Shown: positions 23,588-36,200, counted from the first letter of the stretch. The stretch: DNA of 64,000 nt from Hygrocybe punicea (GCA_963556145.1 OY744463.1:3534001-3598000); one strand, 5' to 3'. Notes: a model not told the origin generated them from the sequence alone. Numbers and translations: made by a program.

Positions 23588-23915
23588 CTCAGATTAAATG
23601 GGCAGCAAATGGTGTCGGGGTGCCCAGCAACTGCCTAAACACGATAATGTAGTGGATGGGGTGGATTCAGAGCCGCAGCCTCTTCTCATAGCCCATGGTA
23701 AAATGCTGATAGATCCGTGTACGGTCGTTAGGTTGCGACCAGGCCAATTGCGATGCTAGCAACCGGCGCAGGCCATCAGGCGGTGAAGATCGTTGGCACT
23801 GCAGTGCGGCCGCTCGGAGTCACCTGACTGCAATGGCGTTGCCGGCCTAAAACTTCTGTCATGTGACCTTCGCCGAGTGTGTGCCTGCTGTGCGGCATTG
23901 CTGGTTCCCCTCAAT
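23588..23915. promoter_or_regulatory. Divergent promoter of membrane protein and Ies1-like copy B
   Basis: A GTCATGTGAC palindrome (23858-23867) lies 49 bp before the copy B ATG. It is the same CACRTG class seen in other promoters here. Nothing else is seen in the 328 bp. Confidence 0.45.
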
Positions 23916-25956
23916 ATGTCGCGTCGTCCGAGCCCACAAGTGGCGCACAAAAAGGCAGCTCCGTACTGCGTTAAGCGCTGCGATGGAGAGCCCATAACTC
24001 GAAGCGATCTCCAGTATGATCTTCTACACCACATTTTCTCCGACCAACATGCAGTCTTCACCGACCCCAACCCGACTTTACGTGGCGACCCCGCAGGAAC
24101 AAAGACCACCTTCCATGACCTATACATTAACACATTGGTTCGCTCGCCTCGCTCGTCCAAAGTCTTGAGGGAAAAGATGCTAGACACTCCCGAATTTGGC
24201 ACTGACTTTGCCAAGCTTGCATTATTGGCCAATGTCGGAAGGATCAATACTACCATGGCTTGTGAGTGTCTGCGACAAGTTTTTAGCCAGACGTGTTTTG
24301 TGTTCGCCTACTATCTCCATTTTATCCGTGCTTGGCTACAGAGTCCGTCAGATTAATTTCGAATGTAGTCTTTCCTGAAATGAAAACCGCAATACGAACC
24401 TATCATCCCATACCCGCTCTGCAAAAAACAAACGGGAATCTCCAAGATGCTCCCCGTATCAAGAACATTCTCAAGTCGTGCCTCCTTGATGGCGAATCCA
24501 AAGCCGGTGTCCCATCCACTCCAGTAGATATTCTTGCTCGTTCGGTACGTACGCTGTGTCCTCTCTCTATGGTAATCAGCCCTGAAATACCATCCCGAAT
24601 GTCTGCAGAGGTCTGGGACAATTCCTCCAACCAGCGTAGTCAATCTTATTTTCGTCATGGCCAACCACGCAGCGGTATGTCTCACGGAATATCATGCAAT
24701 TCGAATACTCATTCAACCGTCAGCCCCTTGCCCAAATGCACTTCGATAACACTCTAGACTTCCTGAACCTATTTCTCCCTATCAGTGTATCCTCCGCCTC
24801 CCGTGCACGCGCGTTTCTGTGGCTCTGCTACCACTATCTTGAATCATCCTCTGATAACACGTCCAGCTTAAGAAACCCTTTCGCCGATCCGCATACAGCA
24901 CATCCGAACAAAATCCCGCCTTTGGTGACACTCACACAGGAGGAGATGGAACGCGAAAACGTGGACAGCGAAGAGGAGATTGTCTGGGGGCAGAAAATGG
25001 CGCTCCAGAGGAAGGAATTTCAAGCAAAAATGGACAAGGGGAAGGATAGGAAAGGTAGTGATGTCGAGGATGACGGTGCGGACGGCACCGAGGACGGGGA
25101 AGCAAACAAGTCAAAAGGGAAGGCGAAGTCAAAAGGGAAAGGGAAGATTGGTACCAAGGATGTTGCTGCAACCAAGGCCAGTGCAAAAGAGAAAAAGGCG
25201 GCGGCGGATAAGGCGAGGAGAGAGAGACAGAAAGAGGCCAAGAGAGAAAGGGAAGCGGCTACTCCCGGTTTGGATACGGAAGACATAGGGAGAGATGATT
25301 TTCGTAAGTGTCCAGTACTATCTTATTCTTCCTCGTTGCTTAAGAGCGCCGTGTAATATGCCAGATCCTTCGACCTCTCAAACACTAGAGCAAGATCGAT
25401 ATCGTTTGCAGCCCCAAATCTCGCAAAAGCTACATTCGCACTCCACCCGTCCTTCCCGGCGCATCCATACACCTTCACCTCCGCATTCTCACCGTTACAG
25501 TCCGCACAAGTTGAATCCTGTGTCCACTACCGGTACCACAAAATTACACGCACAGCGGCCTTACTTGCAGCCTCACAATTCACATCGTCATCTGAAGGAA
25601 TCGGCCAAATCTCCGCAGAGGAGTATGTTACAACGTACGTTTTCTCTTTTACCATCTACGGATTCCTGAATTCTCCGTACATACAGATGCGTGGCATGTT
25701 GTCACCACTACTGACCCGCTTCTTGATTCGGATGAGGACCTGGACGACGAGCACGTCCGTGTTGACTACCGTAAGTTCACTTGCGTTTCGGCCTGTTTCC
25801 TCGTTAAACTGCATTCGTTCAGTCCGTAAATTACATATCGTCTCCCGATTGCGTGGGAAGGAGCCCACGCCTGAATACCAACCCCAGCATATGGACGTGG
25901 ATGTTGATCCTGGTTTATTCAATGGAAGACGAAACGTCCCTGTCGGGCCTCCATGA
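23916..25956 (+). CDS. INO80 subunit Ies1-like protein, copy B
   Basis: Seven exons (23916-24261, 24369-24544, 24609-24674, 24724-25303, 25365-25634, 25687-25770, 25823-25956) close in frame to 551 aa, starting MSRRPSPQVAHKKAAPYC. Shared Ies1 blocks are DLQYDLLHHIFSDQHAVF, NVGRINTTMAFFPEMKTA, TIPPTSVVNLIFVMANHAA, RARAFLWLCYHYLES, NVDSEEEIVWGQKM and HAWHVVTTTDPLLDSDEDL, ending with RLRGKEPTPE. A Lys/Glu-rich coiled-coil or nuclear-localisation stretch (KGKAKSKGKGKIG) fills exon 4. Compared with copy A, it keeps the longer N-terminal insert and the complete C-terminus, so B looks like the ancestral, canonical gene. The product should act in the INO80 nucleosome remodeller. The first intron (107 bp) is longer than usual. 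Confidence 0.85.
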
Positions 25957-26043
25957 TGGCCACAAATCGGAGGTCGATTATTATGTATTTTTACTCAACT
26001 TGCGATTCATTGTTTATTCGTTATTATTTGATAGTTCGTGGAT

Positions 26044-26334
26044 TTAACCTATTGATTGTGTTTTGTCGTAAACTACATAATTGTACTGCACAAGAGCATC
26101 CAGGGATACATAACATGAACTTTGTATAATACAAACTGCGCCAACGCGAATTGAAACCATACAGCCGGTTGGCGGATCCTTGAGAACCTCGATCCGCTCC
26201 CAACATCCACGATGAACAAATGAGAAGGAATTTTGCTTGCGTCTATTCCATATTGATATAGAGCTCACCTTTTTAATTCCAAACAGCACAACAAATACTA
26301 CTGGCACTGAGGTTGGTGGCGTAGACGCACTCAT
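26044..26334 (-). CDS. Small open frame, doubtful
   Basis: The frame opens MSASTPPTSVPVVFVVLFG at 26334. An 81-bp intron (donor GTGAGC after GIKK) can be removed in frame to give about 69 aa ending DKTQSIG. There is no recognised domain and codon use is not convincing. It could equally be chance or part of the 3' UTR of copy B on the other strand. Confidence 0.2.
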   Translation of the reverse strand: MSASTPPTSVPVVFVVLFGIKKVSSISIWNRRKQNSFSFVHRGCWERIEVLKDPPTGCMVSIRVGAVCIIQSSCYVSLDALVQYNYVVYDKTQSIG

Positions 26335-26499
26335 CAAGGTATTTATTCCGAACTGGTGAATGTGTCAATGATCCAACTATATGTATTTATTTAAACAAGA
26401 CCTACCACCAGACATTCCACGAGAATCAACGGCTGGCAGATTAATTATTGGGTGCAGAATATTGCAGACACATGAAGCCCAAGTTGACCGAGGTCGGTT

Positions 26500-26875
26500 C
26501 AAAGAACTACTCTGACCAGATGATAGCCGATGACCACGAGTGCAAGTGCAGGATAGGCAGCCTTGGTGACAGGCGTCAGCTCAAGTTAAGGCTAGTAGCT
26601 TCGGTTGAAGCCTACGTACTAAACTGGAGATTGCGTAAATCAAAGCAGTTTGACAGAAGCAAAGGGTGGTGAATCTTGGGATAGGCCGTTAGTGCATTCC
26701 TGGAATCCTGGGGTGAAAGGACTCTTACCGACAAGAGAAACCCAAGAAACAGCCATGCTAATCTATGTCGGATATCTCTGTACTGTGCAGAACAAAATGG
26801 TGGCAATTGCGCCAATATAACCGAAGCCATGCAGGCGAATAAACCTCGACCTTGTGTCCATTAAACAACTGGTTC
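26500..26875 (-). other. Possible fragmented small membrane-protein gene
   Basis: On the minus strand an ATG near 26862 opens MDTRSRFIRLHGFGYIGAIA, then TILFCT. Further down are ISMAVSWVSLV and, ending near 26495, AYPALALVVIGYHLVRVVL before a stop. These hydrophobic pieces sit in different frames, with GT/AG borders between them (for example GTAAGA after VSLV). I could not join them into one convincing frame. Confidence 0.2.
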
Positions 26876-27021
26876 ATAAATTGAGAGGGAGGGCTTGCCA
26901 GGTTTCATGGTTTGACCACTATGCGAAATGGGCATCCTGAAGTCGAGAGACAAGAAGAGGGATCGCGCTACATGAAGATTCAGGCTCGGCGATAACGCAG
27001 CAGCGATTCGGAACACAAAGT

Positions 27022-27105
27022 CATCAGCAAAATAGCCGAGGGTAAATGGTATATGCTAGTTTATACCAGTTTATACCAGCCACACTCTCGGCTATTTTCC
27101 TGATG
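27022..27105. repeat. 19-bp inverted repeat forming a long hairpin
   Basis: The left arm (27022-27040, ATCAGCAAAATAGCCGAG core) and right arm (27087-27105) are reverse complements with one mismatch in 19. The loop contains a 10-bp direct repeat AGTTTATACC twice (27058-27077) and a nested TGGTAT/ATACCA pairing. It is isolated in non-coding DNA. Confidence 0.8.
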
Positions 27106-27776
27106 CAGTCAGTCAGTCAAAGTATCGCAACCATGGTGAATGGTGACCGGGGAAGTCGCATCGACACACGTTGTTTAAGTTCAATAACACCGTGTGTGGG
27201 CCCAGTCTGTATGAGATAGTCGTTGCCATTGGCGTTCAGGTGATCATTTCCAATCTCCGTAACGCTGCATGTTGTTACGAGACCATGCAAAGCTCCCTAG
27301 CGCTCCCTTGGTTTGGCCTGAGGATAAGTTTGGAACTCGAAAGACATTAATATTTGACACGCACTAACACAACCACCGGAATGATGTTAACTGGGTGTGA
27401 GGCAAACTGTACGGGGATACATACCACACGATACACTAGGGCGACACATATGGCAAGTCGTCGATCATCGATCATCACGGTTGCCGGCAATCTCCGGTTG
27501 GTGGTCACGGGTAAAATGTATTGTGCACGCAGGTTACCGCCATTAACCTACATAAGTACCGCAGTAATGCAAGAGTGGTATAGAACATGGGGGGAAATAA
27601 AGACAGGTGGAAGATGAAAGAAAGAAGCAAATGGACACAAAAATTCTCGCCAACAATCTAATTCCCGAGCTTAAAATACAATATTACAAACTGGATGCTC
27701 CACCACGAAAAAAATTTAAAAGATTTAAAAAAAAGAAAGGAGAAAAAAAAAAAAGGCCTGACAACTTCAATAGTCG

Positions 27777-30700
27777 TTATTCTGCGAGCCATTTTTCGCA
27801 TTTCTTGGCATATTTGTCCAAAAGTTGCGAGAGGTCTCGAACGACGAAGGTTAACACGACACTTGCGAAAAATTCCGACGTGCGCTTGAGTTTGGCCTCG
27901 GCGGCATTTCGGACATCGGCCGGAAAAGCGGCGTATGTTGGAGCTATAGGTTGGTTCGAAAAAGCTCGGGTGTGCTCATCCAACAGCTGTGCGTGAGAAA
28001 AGAGTTTGGTGAGGCCCAGGACGTATGCGGCTGGAGAGTCAAGACTGGCCCAATGAACGTCAAGAACCGATCGGTTGTAAATCGAGACCAACAAAAAAGA
28101 CCTACTTCTTTCCGTTGGTGAACTTGTCGAGCTGGCGGGTCAATTTGCCTCCCCAAGAAGTCACCTGTTCTAGTATGTCAAAATGAATTCCACCGGTCAC
28201 CAAAAATTGTACACTTACACCGCTGGACTTTTTCAAAACAAAGCCTTCTCCAACACACAGCTTCTTACCAAAGTTGGCTACAACCCCATCGCACACCGAA
28301 GAAAATTCCTCCAACTTCCCAAGCCATGCTTCTCCTTCTCTTCTGCCAATGCTGCCGATACCCAACGTGAGACCACTACTAACATTCCCGGCTCCAAAGT
28401 ATTCCACGCTGGCAGTTTGTAGATCCTCGCAAGCAGAGCAAAGTACCTCAACCACTCGCACCTTTTCGAGCACATTGCTCAGTTTCGCGCCACCTTGTGA
28501 CCAGACTTCTTGTGGGACATGCAGCCGTCGAGTAACGTATCCGCCCGTTCTCGACGTCATTGTTATCCGTAGCAAATTCATCATGTGGTAGGGCTTCCGG
28601 AGGGCATCACTTGGAGGTGCTGGAGGTAGCGGGGAAGTAGGAGTCGTTGGTAGATTTCCCGGAATAATCGGGGGCGGTGGGATCAGTGTCGTAGGTGGCG
28701 GTCCCGTGCTAGGAGACGAAACAGAGTCCCCCATTTGTGTTCCCTGACTATTGAGATTAAGTTTGGATGGAAAAGAGGTCTTTCGTGGAGCAATTGGTCC
28801 ATTGGGAGTCGCACTTGCAGGTAAAGGTGGCCGCTGGTCATGTGGTGATATGCGACCATTAACCAGGGATGGCCGACGGCCAGGTTGCGATGAGGCTCGA
28901 CTCCTTCCTATTACCAGACTTGTCACTGTGCTCGTCGGCATTGAAGAAGCTAACGTCTTCGGTACGGCTATAACAGAAGTCGGTGACTCTGTAGGTGACG
29001 ATGAGCTAGTACTGGGAGGTGCAGACGCTTTTGCTCGTCTCTGCAAAATGGTACCCATCAGTGGTGAAGCATTGATCAACTGCGGTTGTGTCGACGTTTC
29101 TGACCGCACGGACAACGTCGAAACCACTCGTGGTCTGGAATCCAATGATCCGGGGGATGGTGGTCGTGGTCTGTCCGTATGAGGAGAGCCCGGTGCAGAA
29201 GTCCAGGGTGTGGGTGAAGGCAAAGCTGGCAAAGGAGAGTCCCGCTTTACTATACGCGCCGTATCGGGTAAGAGGTTTCTGGGATCTATCGCAACTTCAT
29301 TCTCGTATTGATCTTGACCCGGAGAATCTTCATATTTTTCAACCTCTTCTTCCAAGGCTGCCAATCTGCTCCCCGAGCCTACCATATCGCGTGCTCGGGT
29401 GGATTCTGGGTGCTTTGGGATCTGAGACGAAGAGGGCTCTAGTGCTGGTTCGAGAAAGACAGGTGCTGGTGGGGGCGGAGGAGAAGTAAGCGGAGGAGGG
29501 GGAGGGGGAGGGAGTGTCGACGACGCTCTCGGACGTCGTATTGGAGGGAGTGAGGTGGAGCGATTGATAGGAAGATTGGCGTTTGTTGGGGTTTGGTTGG
29601 GCAGGTCAACTGCGCCGCCATTGGCATGGTATGGCGAATGGTTGTGAGATAATGACATTGTTCTCCCCGCCATGCCAGCAAGCGGATAAGCAATATTCTC
29701 AGAGTCCAATGGGTTATTCCAGGATCTTGCGGAAGCTTCCGAGCCTATAACTTCGGCTCCGTCTCGCCCATCGTTTCCGTTCTGCACATGGCTATTCTCC
29801 GGAGGATGTTGCTGGCCATCATGGAATGGCGAGCTAATGTCCAATGGTGTACTTGAATCAACTGAATCTGGGGAAGTAGAGGAGGGAGAGGGGGGTTGTG
29901 TTGAGTTAGTTGATATCGACATCGTCGAAGTGTAGACGGAAGATGGCGAGTGAGGTATTGGTGGTATGCTGTATATCAGGCTGAGAATGTTCATGCGATC
30001 TGCGTAAGTATCGTGCTGTATGGAATAAGACATCGGTACACAGAGCAAGACGCAGGAACATTACTCACGATGGACTTGAGCCGTCTGACTTCTTCTTCTT
30101 GTGCAACAACACTTCGTCTCCTGCCATTGCGTCGTCGATGAGATGACTCCGTACTATCTTCACCCCTCCTTACCCGCTCCATCACGTCGCTTAAAAGGGC
30201 AACACTCTGACCATACGCTATGACTGCCCCAAATGGATCCTTATTGGTTGAATCCAGCTTCACTGCCTCTCTCGCCAATTCCAATGCTTTCGTGAGAGCC
30301 CGACGCGACGAGGGCCGAGCATCTGTGCGCGATTGAGAATCCGGTGGGGACAACAAGAGTCGAGCTGGAACTAAATCTTGACGCTGTGAGGATGATTGTG
30401 AGGAAACAACATGTAGGATGGATCGGGGAGGAGGGTCCGATAAATTTTCGGCTGAAGATGAGGCAGACGCTTGGTAAGTGTTGGGCAGTGAGTCAAGCCT
30501 CGATCTCGAGAAGGCTGCGAGGGTCGAAGATGGTTGTGCATGCGCGGCGGAACCTAGACTACTTCCGTTTACCTGAGGAAAGTACTCCATATTATCTGAG
30601 CTCCCTGCTGGCGATATCGGGGATAAAATGGGTACGCTTGGAATAGGTTGATTGGGTGGTGGCCCGGCAGGCGGCACCTGAGTTGCAGAAGACCGTCGTC

Positions 30701-30830
30701 GCTGAGAGAACGAGGAAACCGGAGGGAATGAGGGAGGGGGTGTCGAAGAAGGACCCGCACGAGTTTGGGAACGCCAATCACGAGTATGTTGTGCGAGGGA
30801 TAACGGCCGAGGGTCCCAGCGAAGCTCCAT
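27777..30830 (-). CDS. MIT-domain protein, large and Pro-rich
   Basis: Four exons (30830-30069, 30015-28219, 28164-28106, 28044-27777; introns of 53, 54 and 61 bp) close to 961 aa, starting MELRWDPRPLSLAQHTRD. At about residues 185-260 a three-helix MIT-like domain is seen: ALTKALELAREAVKLDSTNK, DPFGAVIAYGQSVALLSDVM, then SIHDTYADRMNIL. MIT domains bind ESCRT-III tails and mark Vps4-like or trafficking proteins. The centre is disordered with a PPPPPPPLTSPPPPP tract. The C-terminal roughly 250 residues are again folded and helical (MNLLRITMTSRTGGYVTRRL, VVANFGKKLCVGEGF, VVLTFVVRDLSQLLDKYAKK) and look like a basidiomycete-specific domain. The function is probably endosomal or microtubule-linked trafficking, by inference from MIT only. 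Confidence 0.85.
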
Positions 30831-31463
30831 AGATACAGTGTAGATAACGGGAAATCTTGTTTGCAAAAAGGTTTAGCACACGGGCGTAGAAAATACTCGG
30901 GCGTGGTTTGGGCTTTGTTGTGAGACGGGCTGCCCAGAGTTATATGATAATTATTTGTGAGAGCAGCGGAAGGTGTGGGATGGGTAATATCGTGATGCGC
31001 ACAAAACGCAGCGGGCTGTTAATAAAGTCGGCAAGGAGTCGGGTGGGGATACATTGACCGAGAGCAAAGCGAACTTGGAAGACGCTGGGGGACGAGACAG
31101 AAATTGGGAAGATCTGGCGTACACTGGCAAGTTCCTGTACCCGTTCGGCGCTGCAAAACAGGCGAAATTCCAAAACCAGCGTGTTTCTATTTGGCACGGT
31201 TTGTTCCTCACAAAAAAAAAAAAACTCTGGCGAACAATGCGAAGTCAAAACACTCAGAATGATCATCAAAAAAACCACACGACAGCGCTGGGATAAACTT
31301 TATATCGTGGTGAGAAGGAGGGAACCCGTAACATAGGTTGTGGATACTGTAGGTTATCAACAGAAATGACTGGACAGGAAACTCGGGCAGAAGATTGTCC
31401 GTTCACGTCAAGAAAGGCGCAGTCAGGTATATAATTGGCACGTATCCAGAATGGATAAAAGGC
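30831..31463. other. Intergenic region between MIT gene and septin
   Basis: This is the promoter of the MIT gene and 3' flank of the septin gene. An A-run of 13 at 31212-31224 is the only low-complexity feature. No gene is seen. Confidence 0.4.
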
Positions 31464-33135
31464 TCAATCCGCTTGAGATCCTTGAGCGGCAAGTCGACTC
31501 TCCAGATTCCTGAGAAACAAACGTAAGCAAGTGCGTGGTGCTTCCCGATGTCATGGAAACAAGGCACCTCAGCGACTCCTCCTTTGCCAACAACTCCTGT
31601 CTCTTCTCATTGATCTCCCGTTGCACCTTGAGTTCAATCTCACGGAGCTAGAGGGCGATAAACATCAATCGTTGCTACGGATGCGACTGAATCAACACCA
31701 ACTTTTTCTTCTTCCCTCCGGAGTTGTTCTTCCTTGAGGCGAACACTTCGTGTCGCAAGCTCCTCAGGAAGAATAGAGGAGTCGCTACAACCACAAATTA
31801 GCAACACAACTGAAATATGACATACGCAAGGCACATACTGCGCGTCAGTATGGACGGTCCTGGATAGCTTCTCGGTACGATACGTCTCGTAAAGGACATC
31901 GTGAGTCAACGACTTGAGGTCAGCCAAGTGGGAACTGCAGAAAAGTAGTTGGTACCATTTCAACGTATACAAAGTGACTTACTTGAGCAAGGCTCTTCTC
32001 AGCCTGCTAAAGTCAGAATGCTTCGGGTTGTCGACCTCCGCAATGCCCCAGGGATATATCCTTGCACGAACGGGTTGCCCCTCAATTTCGATTTCTTCCT
32101 CTGAGCCAATGATCGCGAAAGGGAGAAGCGCCTATATCGTCAAAATCAGATATTGTAGTCCAACTCAACATGATAAATGAACCGTACTCGAAGTTCACAA
32201 TTGTCCTGAATTGTCTCCTCGTCGTCTTCCTCGATGTCATAGGGGAAGTTGTATACCGGAATATCATAATGCTGTATGTCTTCCATGATCTAGGTAGGCG
32301 GACATGAACAAAAACGCTGGGGTCACGAAGACCAAAATGGAGTAAACGTATACACGTACCCTTTTCTTGAAGCCTCTCAATTCGCTCGGGGTCAACGAGT
32401 CAGCCTTCCCAATGACGGGGATGACATTAACACGGGGAGAGAGACGGCGCATCAATTCAATATCCATTTCCCTCAATCTGATATGAATGCAACAGAGTAA
32501 GAACATGAGTGGAAAAAGGTGGCTTGACGTACGCATGTCCCGTCGGGGGAATGAAGTACAAGAGAGCGTGTACCCTGTTATCCCTGAAACGAGCGTTACG
32601 GATGATAAGAGATTCTTCCGCCAAAATATCGTCGTATTGACGTTCGAGGTGGCCGACAATTTCTTGGAAGCTGCCAACATTGTCAACCATTAGGACGACT
32701 GATGGAAGCGTTGAAGGCTCTTACGCAAACTCGTTGTCAATATTATTGCCGAAGCCAGGGGTGTCAACAATGGTGAGCGCGATGCGAACACCATCCTCCT
32801 CGAGTTCTACAATGCATTAATCAATGTCCCAGTCAAATGTTCACGAATGGACCAGTGCTCACCGACGTTAACAGGCTTTATCCTTATTCCCTCTTCGACG
32901 TGTGCGTCCTCAGGGCTGTCGGAATTTTTGTGCGCCAACACTTCAGACTCGCACAGGGTGTTGACGAAAGTCGTTCGTCCAGTCCCGCTAGCACCTATGA
33001 ATGAGGTACCAAAAAGTTCAGGGACCAAGGACGTCACTTGGTTTGGTTCAGGCGTAAAAACATACCGACGACCATGACGGTAAATTGGACTCCCTTCTTG
33101 GCTTTATTGCCCCGACGTCTACCTGCAAAAGACAT
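31464..33135 (-). CDS. CDC11: Septin, Cdc11-type
   Basis: Septins are GTP-binding filament proteins at septa and bud or branch sites. Eleven exons (33135-33066, 32994-32863, 32806-32725, 32670-32533, 32477-32360, 32289-32188, 32131-31983, 31934-31839, 31784-31703, 31647-31568, 31509-31464) close to 364 aa, starting MSFAGRRRGNKAKKGVQFTV. G1 reads GASGTGRTTF, with Arg replacing the usual P-loop Lys. G3 is DTPGFG, G4 is GKAD, and the septin-unique element includes LRSLT-like KSLTHDVLYETYR. A C-terminal coiled coil (LKEEQLRREEEK through REINEKRQELLAKEES) ends the protein. The Arg P-loop and short coiled coil favour the Cdc11 group; the assignment to group is moderate, to septins certain. Confidence 0.93.
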
Positions 33136-33292
33136 TTTGACGATGTTGCAGTAAGAGTCGTTCGACGGTAAAAAAAAGGGAGAAGGTTGAAACAAATTCA
33201 AGCTCAGTGTGGGAATAAGCTACACCTAGACAAATACTAAACGGCGGTGGCGAAACCTTTCCTGAGTTTTATACTTTATACTTTTCGTTCGT

Positions 33293-36200
33293 ATGAAAGG
33301 GCTTGGGAAACTTGGCCATGCCGTACGCTGTATAAATCCCCCAACTGTACCCTCCAATTGCAAAGCTCGCTCGTTCAGTGTGTCGTTTTATACTCAGGAG
33401 GAGCTCAAGCCCGCACGCAAAATCACAAGGAAGAAATATTCTGATTTGCCGAAAGTTCATTCCCTTCCAGATGGAACTGCTGCAAATCCCATGGAAGATT
33501 GGCAGGGAGGATTACAAGATCGCACCGTCCGCAAAGTCAGTGGAAGTGCGCGTCTTTATTCAAATCGACTCCGTGTTATTGGTTCTTCTGATTGTGTCTT
33601 GTTCTGTGTGCCCTTCTGCTTAGCCAACGCTGTTAATGGTGTCCTATGTCTTGCGAATGAAAGTAATGTCCCTACAGGAAGAAAGCGACGCGTCAAGTTG
33701 GCAGATGTCACACATAGCAAGCTTGTCGCCAGTGACAATGTCAATAACTCCCTCGTCAGGTCATTGGAAGGCAAGCCGTGTCATCTTGAGATGACTGACT
33801 TTGACGGTACTGACAATGAATCCGTCAAATTCTTCCTGATCTTTCTCACTAGCGGAAAATATTTCATCGGCACCAAAGCGTCGTCGGAAATCGAGAGCTT
33901 ATTCTGAAAGTATTACAGGTACGGGAATGTCAAATCTCGTTCCTTTCAAGCCCATCAGTGTTCTTGTAGAAATTTCACCCGAATACACTCAGCCACGTAA
34001 TGCACTAGCTACCGAAATTCTGCATAACTTGGCGAAATTCCCTCACTGTATTTTGTTGACTCATGTTGGTCAATTTTATGAGGTGTGTTCTCACTCGTCC
34101 ATCCCGATTACCGTGCTGAATCACACCCAGTCATACTTTGAACAGGCAGCAGAGGTGTCTCGTCTTCTCAACATCAAGCTTACTCATAGGACATGGGACA
34201 AACGCCGCATTCTTATGTGCGGGTTCCCCGTCATGCATCTCGACAAGTACTTGAAAGTTTTGGTTCAGCAGAACAAACGCTTTGTCGCCATGTGTGAGGA
34301 GTTTCCGCGACCGCCTTCATTTAGTGCCAAGGATGGATTCGACAGACGAGTTGTGCGAGTCATTACGCCAGGGACACTCATTGACGAATCCTTTCTGAAT
34401 CCGTACGAGAATAACTACCTTCTCGCGATCAGTCCGTCGGACGCAGCGCGTCGGAATGATGACGCTCAGAAGGCTTGCGGCAATTCTGTAGGATTGGCCT
34501 GGATAGATGTCTCCACGGGAGAATTCTTCGCCAACAACTCAAACTACGAGAACCTTCGGGATGAACTCGCTAGAATAAACCCACGGGAAATCGTCCTCGA
34601 CAAGGCACTGGAATTGGATGTATTGCATCCCGTTCGGCAAGCTTTACTGGAAGAAGAGAACTTCATTTCGTATATTGTACCTTCAACTGCAGCAAATCTG
34701 ACGCCTGTCTCCACCACTCATGACTATTCGGATATTTTTATCACTTCTCGCAACACATCGCATACCCCTCCTCCATTCGCATTCACGACGTGCGAGACAT
34801 CAGCCGTCCAGTTGCTCACAACGTTTTTACGTGCCAACTTATTAGATCGTATGCCTCCGCTGTCTTTACCCAGTAAAGAAATGGTCGAAGGCCGAATGCA
34901 GATAGACTCTCACACCATCAAAGCGCTTGAGATACGCGAAAGCATACTTCAGGGTGGCACGAAAGGCAGCTTGCTGAGTGTCATTAAGCGCACGACGACC
35001 AGCAGCGGTGCTCGACTACTTACCAGATGGCTTTGTAGGCGTTGCAAATATTTTTCTTGTATCACCACTCACTATCATGGTCAGGTTCTCCAAGTACTTC
35101 AATAACAGAGATCAACGCCCGTCAATCCTTGGTCTCGTTTTTCTATGCAAGACCCCATCTTCTAGAAGACCTGTCTGAAGTCTTGGCTAACGTTGAAGAT
35201 GTAACTCGCATTGTCCAGAAGTTTCTGGTCGGTCGTGGTGACCCAAGTGACCTAATATCTATCCACGCAACGATTTGCGCCTTGGATTCGATCAAGCAAC
35301 GCCTTCAGCTGGAGAAAAAAATAGAACAGCAAGAGAGGGGAGGCGGTGACCGGGGCGAATGGGCTAGTATGAGCATCCTAATGTCCCGGATTGCTGACCT
35401 TGGCGGACTCTCGAACCACATTAACTCGGCTTTGAAAGATCCATCTCGTACAACAGGGATTGCTACAGAAAACGGGCCTAATAAATGGGCCATTAGGCCG
35501 GGGTAAATATTCAAAATTCCTTCCAGCTTGGGTCTTTGATTGACATTGGCATTCCAAGGTTTTCAGACCAATTATTGGCCCTTCACTCAAATCTCACAGA
35601 ACTGCTGAAGCGAAGAGAGGAACTCGAACGAGAATTACAGCAGGCATATGGTCAGATCATCCCCTTTATTGCGTTTGATACTACTCAATCGTTGCAGATG
35701 CGCCCTCCTTGACCCTTCGTTCTTCACCAGGGCAAGGCATGTATGTTCATATCCAACGGGCCAAGCGAGACCAAGTTCGAATCAACGCGTCTCCCGATTT
35801 TGTGAACCTTACGGAAAGTGGTTCAACAAAGACATTTTTCTACGAAGTCTATTAGTCATTATGTTGATGAAGCATTTAACTCATCTTCCTTCCGGTCTCA
35901 GGGGTGGTCGAAACTCGGTAATCAGATTATTGGTACCACCATGGCCATATATACTGCTGAGAAAGAGGCTTTTGAAAGCATACGCAGTGAAGTGCGTCAC
36001 ATCAAGTTGAAATGAGTCACTCACAAATGTAATCCAGGTTATCACACAATCCCTGCATTTACGACGAAATGCTCGTATCCTAGATGAACTTGATGTGACA
36101 TTGGCGTTCGCTAACCTTGCCAAGGAGATGAATTTCGTCAAACCACTCCTCACCGATGGGTCAGTGGTGAATTATGTGGACCAGTTCCCATTCATCTCTT

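Larger units (their letters stand above)
25957..27776. other. Gene-poor interval with weak coding candidates and a hairpin
   Basis: This 1.8-kb stretch has no confidently supported gene. It holds a small minus-strand frame (26044-26334), a possible fragmented membrane-protein gene (about 26500-26875) and a strong inverted repeat at 27022-27105, each listed separately. The final 130 bp before the MIT-gene stop are A-rich. Confidence 0.5.
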
